Source: Corynespora cassiicola
Lineage: Eukaryota > Ascomycota > Dothideomycetes > Pleosporales > Corynesporascaceae
Assembly: GCA_022059125.1 (NCBI GenBank)
Contig: JAEUWY010000004.1
Coordinates: 186,001-250,000 of the forward strand
Length of the DNA: 64,000 nt
Direction of reading: 5' to 3'
This document shows, piece after piece, positions 9,313 through 19,089 of the stretch (positions are counted from its first letter, which is position 1; each line of letters starts with the position of its first letter). The notes beneath the pieces are model-generated. The model was not told the origin of the DNA. It worked only from the letters and a program-made list of their open reading frames with translations, and did not search any database. Made by a program: the position numbers and the translations under genes.

Positions 9313-11307
9313 ATGAGTACCACTTCAGGATCACGCGCACCCTCAACCCCAACCAGTAGCACTGTTGGTGCTAAGGCCACTACTGGTGCAATCGTACAAC
9401 CTAACACGGCAGACAACAATTCTATCAAAGTAGCAACACCTGACCTCTACCATGGAGAACGAAGCAAGCTCGAAGACTGGCTCTTGCAGCTCGACTTGTT
9501 CTTCGACTTCCAAGGTGGAAACGTTAAGGAAAAGAAACGCGTCATGTTCGCAGCCACGTACATGAGAGGCAAAGCACTTCAATGGATCAAACCAGCTCTC
9601 ATCAAGTACAAGGACGGCGAAGCCAACGACGACGTCAACGAATGGATGGAGGATTTCGATGAATTCAAGGAGAAGATCAAACAAGTCTTCGGAATCGCCA
9701 ACAAGGATACAATTGCCGGACGAGACATCCAACATCTCAAACAACGGGCTTCAGCTGCTGACTACGCCAACGAATTTCAGCAACTGTCGATCCTCACGGA
9801 ATGGGATGACAAGGCACTTATGACGATGTACCGCCAAGGACTCAAACCCAACGTCAAAGAAGAACTCATGCGTTCTGGAGCTCAGCTCGACACGCTTGAA
9901 CAACTTATAAATGAGTCCATCGACATCGATCAGAAACTGTACGAACTGCGTATGGAATTACGCCAGGACCAAAACCCACGATACCGACAACGTACCAAAC
10001 CAAGCTATGGCAAAGGGTACTACAACGCCAACACCGGTAAACGAGTTGAACGCAAGGTAACGCATCTCACTCGTGACACCTATGGTGACGAACCAATGGT
10101 CCTCGGTAATATCCAGGAAGCGGGACGAGGAGGTAACAAAAAGAGAAACGACAAGCCTAAAGGCAAGGCTATAACTTGCTACGCGTGTGGAAAGACAGGC
10201 CACATCGCAAGAGACTGTCGATCAAAGAACAAGGTCGTTCGACAGCTAAATGTATTGCAAACCACTCCGGATGACGAATCCGACGCAGACGATGAATGGA
10301 AAGTCGTCGTAGACAGATTCCAGAAAACGGGATTCATCTGCGACAGCGAACCACTGCGACATGGAGAAACGGAGGGATTCTTCGATTGTGTTCAGTATCA
10401 AGACAAAGGCACTCAAACGGAGCCTAGGAGCATCCTTAAAGAAGTCAAATTTGAAGGACCTAGCCCCGAGGAAGAAGAAGCCTTTCGCGAAGCACACGAT
10501 CACGAAGACTATCTAAGCGACGCCAGTTACGAGTTCGAAAGAAACAGCGATGGCAGCACGCCACCCGAACTCGCACGATTCAGGATGAACAAGGACCTCG
10601 AAGAAATACAAGAATTGGCCGAAGCTCTTAAGGAACACAGGAGAGATTCGACAAGAACGCCCGCATGGCGGGAAGAATCACCTGTAACGCGCAAACGGAC
10701 AAAGAGGCACAATGACTCAGACAAAGAAAATCAAGACCCAGAGGAACGCCGACAACGACGCAGTTCCAAGGCATGGGAACGAGTCAATCAACCAGATTCA
10801 GGAATCAAACTGGGAGTTTTACCAGACCCTGACAGCGAACCAAACACGGTTCCAAGTCCTCTACGAAGCCGAAACACGCAAGAACTGCAATACTACCTAG
10901 ACCCAAGGAATCCAAAACACGTAACTTACTCATGGACCTCTTGTCGAGAAGACCAATGTCAAATCCACTACTCGGACAAGATGGCCGCAAACTGGTTTCC
11001 ATCCAAACCACGCAAATGCAAACATCAATGGTTCGACTGCGAGACACATGTATGCGACACTCACCTATGGGACAAACGACAATCACAACATTTCCCCGGG
11101 ATGAACGAAGCTGAAGAACTCGCAACGAACATGCTAGTCAACAGGAGATGTACGCAAGATCTCTGGCAAACATGCTTACACGATGATTGCGAACGTCACT
11201 GGAATGAGAAACGCTTGTATGGATTCAGCAACGAGTCTTTTTTAGGACAGCACTTAGCGCCTGGGATCGACCCAAGGCATTGTGCGCTACCAACTCAGAG
11301 AACTTAG
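9313..11307 (+). CDS. Gag polyprotein with extended Cys/His-rich C-terminus
   Basis: 664 residues. The first 230 residues are a capsid-like retrotransposon Gag domain (motifs [23 protein letters not shown]). A CCHC zinc knuckle, [14 protein letters not shown], lies at residues 289-302. About 360 residues follow, which is long for a Gag: an acidic, proline-poor stretch and then three spaced modules W-x2-C-x4-C-x2-H-x3-K at residues 541-556, 573-588 and 618-633; the second and third also have a Cys 4-5 residues before the Trp. Gag ends in TAG at 11305-11307 and overlaps pol. It would form the particle and bind RNA; the function of the triple module is unknown. Confidence 0.9.
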   Translation: MSTTSGSRAPSTPTSSTVGAKATTGAIVQPNTADNNSIKVATPDLYHGERSKLEDWLLQLDLFFDFQGGNVKEKKRVMFAATYMRGKALQWIKPALIKYKDGEANDDVNEWMEDFDEFKEKIKQVFGIANKDTIAGRDIQHLKQRASAADYANEFQQLSILTEWDDKALMTMYRQGLKPNVKEELMRSGAQLDTLEQLINESIDIDQKLYELRMELRQDQNPRYRQRTKPSYGKGYYNANTGKRVERKVTHLTRDTYGDEPMVLGNIQEAGRGGNKKRNDKPKGKAITCYACGKTGHIARDCRSKNKVVRQLNVLQTTPDDESDADDEWKVVVDRFQKTGFICDSEPLRHGETEGFFDCVQYQDKGTQTEPRSILKEVKFEGPSPEEEEAFREAHDHEDYLSDASYEFERNSDGSTPPELARFRMNKDLEEIQELAEALKEHRRDSTRTPAWREESPVTRKRTKRHNDSDKENQDPEERRQRRSSKAWERVNQPDSGIKLGVLPDPDSEPNTVPSPLRSRNTQELQYYLDPRNPKHVTYSWTSCREDQCQIHYSDKMAANWFPSKPRKCKHQWFDCETHVCDTHLWDKRQSQHFPGMNEAEELATNMLVNRRCTQDLWQTCLHDDCERHWNEKRLYGFSNESFLGQHLAPGIDPRHCALPTQRT

Positions 11308-14300
11308 TCAAGCTACCTGTCAAGCTTAATGGATACTGGATGAAGGCATTATTAGACACAGGGGCTCAGCGCAACTACCTTTCACAGCAGGCTGTAAAGC
11401 GTAGTAAGGCAAGAACGCATGCCCACGAGCGACCCTATTTCCTCCACACGGCAACTGGAAGGAAGATGCCAGGAAAAGCATTGATGGATCAAGAAGCCAC
11501 GACCATCATGGACATCCAGGGACACCAGGAAGAGATCTCCTTCGACATCATGGGCACGGCCATCCACGACGTCATTTTAGGACTTCCATGGTTCAGAAAG
11601 CATAACCCATATATCGACTGGGCGAAAAAGAAGCTTTCGTTCATAGGATGCGAGTGCGCCATCGCATCGGGACCTACGCATCGGCAGCGTTCGATGGTAG
11701 ATGAGATCACGCTGAATAACATAGGCAGCAAGGGATCGACTAAGACGCTTTCAAGAAGAAAGGTCGACTCCACCAGATCCGACAAGGAGCCACCGGACAA
11801 AGAAGTGAGAGATTTGGAGACAACTCGCGCAACTCCTGTAATCCCCGAAGAGTACAGCAAATGGGAACCACTCTTTCGAGAAGAGGTAGACGACAGAGCG
11901 TTACCTAAGCATCAGCCCTGGGACTGCGAAATAGCCCTTCAGGAAGGAAAGCATCCGACTTTCGAGCCCATCTACAGTCTAACGGAAAAAGAACTCGTAT
12001 CGTTACGAGCATACCTCGATGAAAACCTCAAGAAAGGATTCATACGCGAATCAACGTCAGAGGCGGGATACCCGATCATCTTTGTTCCCAAGAAAGATGG
12101 ATCCCTACGGTTATGTGTGGATTTTAGGAAACTCAACAACATCACGATCAAGAACAGATATCCACTACCGAACATTCAAGAGCTCAGAGATAGGCTATCT
12201 GGAGCACAGATATTTACAGCCTTAGATCTCCGAGGCGCGTACAACTTGATACGCATGAAGAAAGGTGAAGAATGGAAGACGGCATTCCGGACGCGGTATG
12301 GGCACTATGAATATCTTGTAATGCCATTCGGTCTTACCAACGCACCTGCGACATGTCAGGCACTCATCAACAACGTGTTGAGAGCACACCTAGACATATT
12401 CGTCATCGCATACCTAGATGACATCCTAGTCTTTTCCAAGGACCTCAAGGAACACGTCCAGCACGTACGAACAGTACTGGAATGTTTGGGAAAAGCAGGA
12501 CTACGACTCAAACCAGAGAAATGTGAATTCCACAAAGAAGAAGTTGAATTCTTAGGACACATTGTGGGAAGACACGGAGTCAAGATCAGTCCAAAGAAAA
12601 TTGAAGTAGTCAAGAACTGGCCTACGCCAAAGAACGTCAAGGACATACAATCCTTCTTAGGATTCTGCAACTTCAACAGGCAGTTCATCGATCACTACTC
12701 AGAAAAGGCACTACCACTCACCAAATTAACAAGAAAAGATGTACCATTTAAGTGGGATACAGACCAACAACAAGCCTTTGAGACACTCAAAGAAGCAAGC
12801 ATATCACCACCGGTTCTCATATCTTTCACCAGTGGAAAACCCTTACGCATGGAAACAGACGCATCAGACCTAGCAATGGGAGCATGCATCAGTCAAGAAA
12901 AAGAAGGCAAATGGCACCCGATTGCCTACTATTCGAGAAAGTTCAGCGGAGCTGAAGAAAACTACGATGTTCACGACAAGGAATTACTTGCCATCATAGA
13001 CTCTCTCAAGCATTGGAGAATCTACGCAGAAAGCTGTTCAGAACTCACGGTATACTCGGACCACAAGAATCTAATGACATTCACGACAACCAAACCATTA
13101 GACCGACGACATACCAGATGGAGTGAAGAACTAGGACAGTACAAATTCAAGATTGTCTACACACCAGGCAAAGAAAATGGAAGAGCAGATGCTCTGAGTC
13201 GAAGGACGGACATCGCAGGAACCAAGTCAACGAACGAAGCTGCTATCCTCAAGCAAGCGCCAGACGGCACTTTAGGGCCAGCACGCAGCATCAATCTTAT
13301 CATGACAGTACATCAACAAGTACCAGAAGAACTTCATCAAACCATCATCCAGCAGTATCACGAAGATCCGTTGCACGGACACCCAGGTGTCGAACAAACG
13401 ATCAAACTGATACAACGAACGTACGACATCCCTGGATTGAAAGACAAAGTAGCGAAGTTCATCAAGAAATGCACAACATGTCAAAAGAACAAGCACAGTA
13501 CACACGCTCAATATGGAGAACTACAAGCTGTAGAAATACCAGACAAACCATGGACAGACATTGCTATGGACTTTGTCACCGGATTACCAACGTCTCACGA
13601 CCCGGTTTCCAGAGTACCCTACAATGCCATCCTAGTGGTTGTGGACAGATTCACGAAATACGCAGAAATGATTCCATTTAGAGACAACTACACTGCGCCG
13701 GAACTAGCACAGGTTATTCTGGATCGCGTAGTTAGGTATCACGGATTGCCTCAATCAATCATCAGCGACAGAGACAAACTCTTCACATCAAACTACTGGA
13801 CGACACTGATGTCAGCCATCGGAATTAAAAGAAAATTATCAACGGCATACCATCCACAGACAGACGGTCAAACAGAAAGAACAAACCAGACCATGAAAAC
13901 ATACCTACGGATGTATAGCAACCAAAAACAAAATAATTGGGTATCACTACTACCCATGGCACAACTCGCATTCAACAACAGAGAATCAGTAACGACGAAG
14001 CAATCTCCTTATTATGCATTACACGGGACACACCCAAATCTCCTATTACCAAGGATTAAGGAAGAACGAATCAAGCCAGTTGCAAGTCAAGCAATGGACA
14101 AATCGGGAGAATTACGAGAACTTCACGAACAATTACGAAAGAATATCGAGACAGCACAACGCAAGACCATTTCTTATGTCAACCAGAAACGAAAAATGGC
14201 ACCTCAGCTAAAGAGGGGGGATAAAGTGTATCTTCTCACGAAAAATCTTCGAACGACACGACCAAGCAAGAAATTGGATCACGTCAAGGTCGGACCATTT

Positions 14301-14771
14301 TTGATTCTAGAACGAAAGGGACCAGTCAACTATAAACTCCAACTCCCTGCCAATGCTAGAATACACCCAGTGTTCCATGTGTCACTATTGGAACCTGCCG
14401 ACGCCGAAACACCAGTCCAAGAACACTTCCATTACGAGACGGAAGAAGAAGTCGAATTCGAAGTAGAAGCGCTAGTAGGCTACCGCGAGATAGGACGAGA
14501 CGAATTCCGCGACAACCACTTCGCACAGGAATGGTTGGTCAAATGGAAAGGATACCCAGATTCGGAAAACACTTGGGAACCAGAACGAAACCTGAAGAAC
14601 TGTCAGCGACTACTCAAGGAAAGCCGAAGACGAAATCACCTCCACTACTACACAGGGGTAATCAAAGAAAACATACCCGAAGAAAGGCGACACATCGTAC
14701 ACGACCAAACACTTAGGGACCAGCGGACGACACGGGTACTTCCCAGAAGTTGTCGGGAAAACCCTCGATAG
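11208..14771 (+). CDS. Pol polyprotein (protease, RT, RNase H, integrase, chromodomain)
   Basis: Open in the -1 frame relative to gag from 11208, read by frameshifting near 11244. Landmarks: protease LLDTGAQ with Asp at 11355; reverse transcriptase with [19 protein letters not shown] and catalytic YLDD at 12411-12422; RNase H with Asp in METDASDLA at 12858; integrase with the HHCC zinc site (HGHPG, CTTCQ) and the DDE triad at Asp 13569, Asp 13767 and Glu 13875; the GPF strand motif; then a chromodomain (about 14478-14635) with [18 protein letters not shown]. Chromodomains of this class steer integration to marked chromatin, which fits the landing site inside an A+T-rich RIPped block. All catalytic residues are present and the frame is unbroken, so the element could be active. 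Confidence 0.93.
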   Translation, partial: ETLVWIQQRVFFRTALSAWDRPKALCATNSENLVKLPVKLNGYWMKALLDTGAQRNYLSQQAVKRSKARTHAHERPYFLHTATGRKMPGKALMDQEATTIMDIQGHQEEISFDIMGTAIHDVILGLPWFRKHNPYIDWAKKKLSFIGCECAIASGPTHRQRSMVDEITLNNIGSKGSTKTLSRRKVDSTRSDKEPPDKEVRDLETTRATPVIPEEYSKWEPLFREEVDDRALPKHQPWDCEIALQEGKHPTFEPIYSLTEKELVSLRAYLDENLKKGFIRESTSEAGYPIIFVPKKDGSLRLCVDFRKLNNITIKNRYPLPNIQELRDRLSGAQIFTALDLRGAYNLIRMKKGEEWKTAFRTRYGHYEYLVMPFGLTNAPATCQALINNVLRAHLDIFVIAYLDDILVFSKDLKEHVQHVRTVLECLGKAGLRLKPEKCEFHKEEVEFLGHIVGRHGVKISPKKIEVVKNWPTPKNVKDIQSFLGFCNFNRQFIDHYSEKALPLTKLTRKDVPFKWDTDQQQAFETLKEASISPPVLISFTSGKPLRMETDASDLAMGACISQEKEGKWHPIAYYSRKFSGAEENYDVHDKELLAIIDSLKHWRIYAESCSELTVYSDHKNLMTFTTTKPLDRRHTRWSEELGQYKFKIVYTPGKENGRADALSRRTDIAGTKSTNEAAILKQAPDGTLGPARSINLIMTVHQQVPEELHQTIIQQYHEDPLHGHPGVEQTIKLIQRTYDIPGLKDKVAKFIKKCTTCQKNKHSTHAQYGELQAVEIPDKPWTDIAMDFVTGLPTSHDPVSRVPYNAILVVVDRFTKYAEMIPFRDNYTAPELAQVILDRVVRYHGLPQSIISDRDKLFTSNYWTTLMSAIGIKRKLSTAYHPQTDGQTERTNQTMKTYLRMYSNQKQNNWVSLLPMAQLAFNNRESVTTKQSPYYALHGTHPNLLLPRIKEERIKPVASQAMDKSGELRELHEQLRKNIETAQRKTISYVNQKRKMAPQLKRGDKVYLLTKNLRTTRPSKKLDHVKVGPFLILERKGPVNYKLQLPANARIHPVFHVSLLEPADAETPVQEHFHYETEEEVEFEVEALVGYREIGRDEFRDNHFAQEWLVKWKGYPDSENTWEPERNLKNCQRLLKESRRRNHLHYYTGVIKENIPEERRHIVHDQTLRDQRTTRVLPRSCRENPR
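11238..11244 (+). promoter_or_regulatory. -1 ribosomal frameshift site TTTTTTA with stem-loop
   Basis: In the gag frame the codons are TTT TTA after a T, the canonical X-XXY-YYZ heptamer U-UUU-UUA. It lies inside the 100-bp window where both frames are open (11208-11307). From 11255 a stem TAGCGC (11255-11260) can pair with GCGCTA (11284-11289), enclosing a second hairpin TGGG/CCCA (11262-11265, 11271-11274). Confidence 0.75.
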
Positions 14772-15282
14772 CGCTCCAAGTGCTCGGAGAAAGGTTAAGA
14801 GCAAGACCCTCGGAAGGACCGTCGAAAGTAAGAACTTCGGACAACGCCTCGCGTTCCCGCTGCTCTTGCTCCTCCAGGTCTCGTTCCTCCACCGATATGG
14901 CCTCCTCCGCACGACGATCGAGCAAGTCCATCTGTTGACGAAGCCGCTCTTCTTTGGCTCTCGCCACCTGCAAGTCCTCCAAGGCCTTTTCATGCGCTTT
15001 CACAGCCGCATCCTGCGCTTCGCGCGACTCCTTTATCTGTTGTCGCAATTTCTCTTTCTCCTTAGCAAGACGCTGGAACTCGGACTGAGTAACGCGAATG
15101 TTGCACCGCTGCCCGCGATGCAGACACTCACTGCACTTTCCGGAACGAACATGCACCTTACACACTCGTTTATGCTTTACGCAAGTCGAACACTTTTGAA
15201 CCATGACTTCTCCTACGGCCTCGACAAAATCAGCTAGGCGATGACGGCGGACGGTACTGGAGACTGTTGGTGTTTTAGGCAT
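14713..15282 (-). CDS. antisense ORF: Zn2Cys6-like zinc cluster plus coiled coil
   Basis: 189 residues from [10 protein letters not shown]; an upstream in-frame ATG at 15324 would add 14 residues. Cysteines at 31, 34, 41, 50, 53 and 60 give C-x2-C-x6-C-x8-C-x2-C-x6-C, which meets the GAL4-type binuclear cluster rule. Residues about 65-165 are a charged, heptad-like coiled coil ([16 protein letters not shown] onward), the usual place for dimerisation. The C-terminus is acidic and hydrophobic (about 150-189), as in an activation region. It runs against pol, overlapping its last 59 bp, and fills the gap before the polypurine tract. The RIPped relative keeps the same motif spacing at 29868-29936. 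A DNA-binding role is inferred; no transcript is known here. Confidence 0.8.
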   Translation of the reverse strand: MPKTPTVSSTVRRHRLADFVEAVGEVMVQKCSTCVKHKRVCKVHVRSGKCSECLHRGQRCNIRVTQSEFQRLAKEKEKLRQQIKESREAQDAAVKAHEKALEDLQVARAKEERLRQQMDLLDRRAEEAISVEERDLEEQEQREREALSEVLTFDGPSEGLALNLSPSTWSAIEGFPDNFWEVPVSSAGP

Positions 15283-15352
15283 CGTTGCGAAAGTGGGCAG
15301 CAACGAGGGAAACCCGCGCGTCATATGTTAGCTCAGAGGACCGAGCTAGGCT

Positions 15353-15365
15353 AGAGGGGGGATAG
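15353..15365 (+). promoter_or_regulatory. polypurine tract
   Basis: AGAGGGGGGATAG directly before the 3' LTR, the expected primer for plus-strand synthesis. Confidence 0.8.
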
Positions 15366-15735
15366 TGTTATGAGCCACAAACGTGGGCCAATGACGGGGC
15401 CGACAGGGTCGCACCGCCATGGCTGGTCACGTGACGTGCTCAGTTGATCAGTCCGCTCAGCAGTACTGAGCAACTGAGCAGTACTGAGCAGAAGCCTCAG
15501 GCACATGTATATAGTCCACACAATTGTACTCTACAATTGTGTTCACCTTGTTAGCAAATCTATCGTTTGGAATTGACTATCAACCTATCGTGCTCTATCT
15601 GCCAACACGGAGACCCGTACAGCATATCGCACATCGTTTCACTCACGTGACCCTACCAGTACTTATCCCCGAGAATCAACCCAAGCAGCTACTTGCTCCC
15701 TAGCCTCGCTCATAGCCTGTAGCACAGCCTTAACA
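15366..15735 (+). repeat. 3' long terminal repeat
   Basis: 370 bp, no difference from the 5' LTR seen by eye. Followed by the target copy ATTAA at 15736-15740. Confidence 0.95.
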
Positions 15736-15996
15736 ATTAAAATAGTTTAATCGAAAAAAGAGCAGTTTTTAAACTGTTATAATTTTCTAAATAGACTAGC
15801 TATAAAAATAAAAAAACATTAATTTAATAAAAATTTATTAAAACTTTAAGTTTAAAAAAATTAAAGTTTATATTAGAGTTATAAGGTTATAAATAAGCTT
15901 AAAGTAGAGGTAAAAAAAAATACAAAATTAAGTGCTGATTTATTTTTTATCTAGCGTATAATTTGATTTTTTTATTTAATTATTATAAACCTATAA

Positions 15997-16032
<36 letters not shown>

Positions 16033-17001
16033 ATATAACTTTCTCTTTTAAAAAAATAAATAATAATAATAGAAAAAAAATTTTAAAAAATCAAACTATA
16101 TAAATAAATTAATAATTAATGAAATTATTAATATTTTGTATAATATCTGTTAGCTTTAATAACTGCTTTCTAACGTCTAAGTAAAGATAATATATAATTA
16201 TTTATTATTTTTTGTAGAATTAAATTCTATTCTTTATTTATAGCGTTTATAAATAAAGTATTATCTTTTTTATTATTTTTTTTACTTAATAAATTAGGAT
16301 TTAATTTTTTTAAATTATTTTTTAATATAGCCTAGATATTTTTTATAAGTGCTAGATCTGGGCTATAAGCTAGATATTTAAATAATTTAATTTTATTTTT
16401 TTTAAACTATTTTAAAACTAGTTTAGCTGTATGAATTTTTAAATTATCTTGTTAAAATTTCCAGTCTATAAAGTAATCAGTATTTATATTAATTTTATAA
16501 TTTAATATTTAATTAAATAAATTTAATTAAATAATAAATTTAATAGAAAAATAAAAAAAAGGTATATAAACTAACCGGGTTTTATTTATTTTTAATAATA
16601 AGTTTTAATACTTTTTATATATAATCCGTATTATTAAAATTATTTTTAGAATTAGATGTTTTAATAAACACTAATTCTAATTTTCTTTCTATCTAAATAG
16701 CTCTCTATACTGATATAACAATATCTCAAGCTATAATTTAATTAGTACTAATTTTTTTTAAAAAAGTAATTAAATTAAAAAATTATAATTAATTTTTAAT
16801 TAATTTTAATTTTTTTAATTTTTTTTTAAACTTATAATTTAATTTAATAAAAGCTAATTCAGCTCCTACTCTTTTATTTCTCTTTTTTCTTATATATTTC
16901 TGCCTAGAACCTAGGCCTCTTTCTATTACTAACTTATTAGAAAATATAATTTTATTTAAATTTATATTTTCTATATTTTTTATATTTTTTTTTTATATAT
17001 T

Positions 17002-17385
17002 CTAATTTTTTTTAGCTTTTTTTTTATTTAAATACGGCTTTTTAGTACTAATATTTATACTATAATTTTCTTCTTTTAAATATTTTTGTAAGCTTCTTTT
17101 AAATATTTTTATATTATTTTCTAGTAATATTCTTTTATTTGTTTTTTTAGGGCTTTTAATTAAATCCCTATTAATAATTTTTTTATTTTTTTCTAATAGC
17201 TTAATTTTATCTTTATTTTGTTGTTTATTTAAGCTATTAGATAATTTTTTTTTATTTATTCGTTGTATAGTAGCATAAATACTACTTTTATTTTTATTTA
17301 ATATATTAGAAATAGTTATAATAGGTGTATTAGCTTTTAATAAAAGATTAACTTTTTCTTTATAGTCTGAAAAGTGAGGTTCCAT
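17002..17385 (-). pseudogene. Tc1/mariner transposase N-terminus, RIPped
   Basis: An open stretch of 127 residues starting MEPHFSDYKEKV. It reads as a helix-turn-helix: EKVNLLLKANTPIITIS then ILNKNKSSIYATIQRI, the layout of the paired-like DNA-binding domain of Tc1-class transposases. The remainder is Lys- and Asn-rich, as expected after C-to-T decay, and the catalytic DDE region (about 16140-17000) is broken by stops. It lies inside the inverted repeats of the element at 8908-17851. Confidence 0.65.
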
Positions 17386-17853
17386 CTTATCTTTGTTAAG
17401 AGAAAATAGAGATTTAGAATTTTTTTTCTAAAATATTTATTTATATACTAATTTAACTAGCTTATTATTATAAAATAATACTTATATAATCAAAACTTTA
17501 TTTTTTAAACTTTAATTTTTTATAATTTAAATATAAAAATATAGCTCCAGTTTTTTGCTTACGTAATATATACTAAACCTAATTAGATTAGCGTAAAATA
17601 AAAAGTTAAAATAACTTTTTTAATAAAAAATAAATTAGTTTTAAAATTTACATTTTTTTTACCTCTATTTTAAGCTTATTTATAACTTTATAACTATAAT
17701 ATAAACTCTAACTTTTTTTTCAAACTTAAAGTTTCATTAAATTTCTATTAAATTAATTTTTTTTTATTTTTATAGCTAGTTTAGTTAGAAAGTTATAGCA
17801 GTTTAAAAACTGCTCTTTTTTTAATTAAACTATTTTAATGTCACCCCTCTGTA

Positions 17854-18150
17854 TTAAAAAAAATAATTAAATAATCAAAACAAATAAAAATAAAAATACT
17901 TATAATACTAGTAAAATATCAAATAAAATTATTATGTAATTAAGAACTTAATTTTTTTAAAAAAAACTTCTACTAAATATTTAGCTAATATTATTATTAT
18001 TTAATTAAAATCTAGTATAATTTAAAATAAACTTTTATAATTTTTTTTTAAATAAAATAATAATAAAAATTTTATTTAAATAAAATAATAATGAATTTTT
18101 TTTTTATAGCTTTTCAAATAAAAGTTTAGTCTGCTCTAATATTTGTACTA
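17854..18150. other. A+T-rich RIPped block
   Basis: Nothing nameable. It ends abruptly near 18150 in unmutated DNA. A 12-bp ATATTAGAGCAG near its right edge (minus strand, 18126-18137) also occurs at 7806-7817 on the plus strand and may be a short inverted end of another element. Confidence 0.5.
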
Positions 18151-18428
18151 TAAACTAGTCTGTTCCCAGTTTCATTTTAAGCTCTATTCCAAGCCTTCTT
18201 CCAAGCCTTGTTTCAGGCCCCACCTCGGCGTTGAGGTCTTTTTCCCAAATCCTTGATCGGGTTGCCAGGGCTGCCAATCGTAATGTGCGCATATGGGCCG
18301 ATGACAATGATGACGGCTGTGGGAGTGTTGTTGCGGCAGCAGAGCCGCTTTTGTATCCATGCCGACAACGCCTGAATGTTCGGTTTATAGTTTGCTTCAT
18401 GGTGTGCTTTATCCTGAATCGGGCCTCA

Positions 18429-18935
18429 TTAGAGAGACGGGCCTGTCGTAAGACGTTCTCTCAGATGTTGCAGCTCGTTCAGATTCGAGCGGATCGTATC
18501 CAGGCACGGGGTTCTGTCGGCGTGTTCCAGTCGCGTAAAGACCGATTCCAGAGAGCGCTGCATGCTGGACATATTTTCGACCTGCAACGATACGAGCTCG
18601 TCCAGGAGCGGTCCCGTGTCAGTCCAGTCGAGCGTGTCGCCGCCGATGGATATGGCTACTGCGTGCTGGTCGCGGGCGCTCCAGCTGGTCTTGAACAGAT
18701 CCACGGTACGCGCGCTGATGGCCGTGGCGCAGAGCAGAGGGAATCGCTGTGCTCGGCACAGGCTGCACGCCAGCATCGTCATGCACCTTGTCTCGCACAG
18801 CTCGGCCAGTTCCAAGAGCATATCCATTGCCGCCCTTTGTTGCCGCACCTGCTCAACGCGAAGCAGCGCAGAGAGCGTGTCCAGAACGCAAGTGCAGCTT
18901 CTTGCCATCCCAATAGTCCAATTCAAGTCAGCTTC
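18429..18935 (-). pseudogene. C-terminal remnant of a fungal cluster transcription factor (AflR-like)
   Basis: About 168 residues on an island of normal base composition between two ruined blocks. The order of features matches the C-terminal regulatory domain of Zn2Cys6 regulators of secondary-metabolite clusters: a SCTCVLDTLSALL helix, a Cys-rich stretch ending CSLCRAQ, RFPLLCATAISARTVDLFKT, then a helix of the type VSLQVENMSSMQRSLESVF. A plausible acceptor AG lies at 18936-18937, and a stop lies in frame upstream, so an intron is likely. Upstream only about 150 bp of normal DNA remain before RIPped sequence starts near 19090; a short frame there (ASKVKGEEL at about 19030-19060) is suggestive of a decayed zinc cluster but weak. 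No intact DNA-binding domain is left. It sits between the prenyltransferase and HMG-CoA synthase genes. Confidence 0.5.
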
Positions 18936-19089
18936 CTGGTATGCGTCAGTCTTTGCTCGCTATTAGTCCCGCCTCTATACCTGTATGCATGAACGTACCT
19001 GTACAAAGCGTACAATTCCTCTCCTTTTACTTTTGATGCCCCAGACTTGAAGCTTTTGTGTTTTTCTTTTCTACTAAAGCGAGCTGCCA

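Larger units (their letters stand above)
8925..15735 (+). mobile_element. intact Ty3/gypsy chromovirus retrotransposon
   Basis: 6,811 bp bounded by LTRs of 370 bp that look identical base for base, starting TGTTA and ending TAACA, with 5-bp target copies outside. In order it holds a self-priming site, gag, a -1 frameshift site, pol (protease, reverse transcriptase, RNase H, integrase, chromodomain), an antisense Zn2Cys6 ORF and a polypurine tract. Reading frames are unbroken. Identical LTRs and the lack of RIP point to a recent insertion, later than the RIP of the Tc1 element that surrounds it. The chromodomain and self-priming signal place it near the Tf1/sushi and MAGGY group. Confidence 0.95.
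8908..17851 (-). mobile_element. Tc1/mariner-type DNA transposon, RIPped, split by a retrotransposon
   Basis: The ends read CAGTAGGGTGACATTAA (from 8908) and, on the other strand from 17851, CAGAGGGGTGACATTAA. Both continue into a long inverted repeat of about 190 bp (15741-15930 against 17660-17850), and both are flanked by TA (8906-8907, 17852-17853). Taking out the retrotransposon and one target copy leaves about 2.1 kb, normal for Tc1/mariner. Inside, the minus strand keeps a transposase N-terminal helix-turn-helix. The rest is ruined. TA target, TIR start CAG and HTH place it in the class; the exact family is not known to me. Confidence 0.8.

Noticed and set aside
10712..11125. Small frames within gag on both strands
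   Set aside because: Overlap the coding part of Gag with its conserved modules; no start context or motif of their own.
18231..18992. A 253-codon frame on the plus strand
   Set aside because: Opposite the regulator remnant; the minus-strand reading has family-like helices, this one has none.
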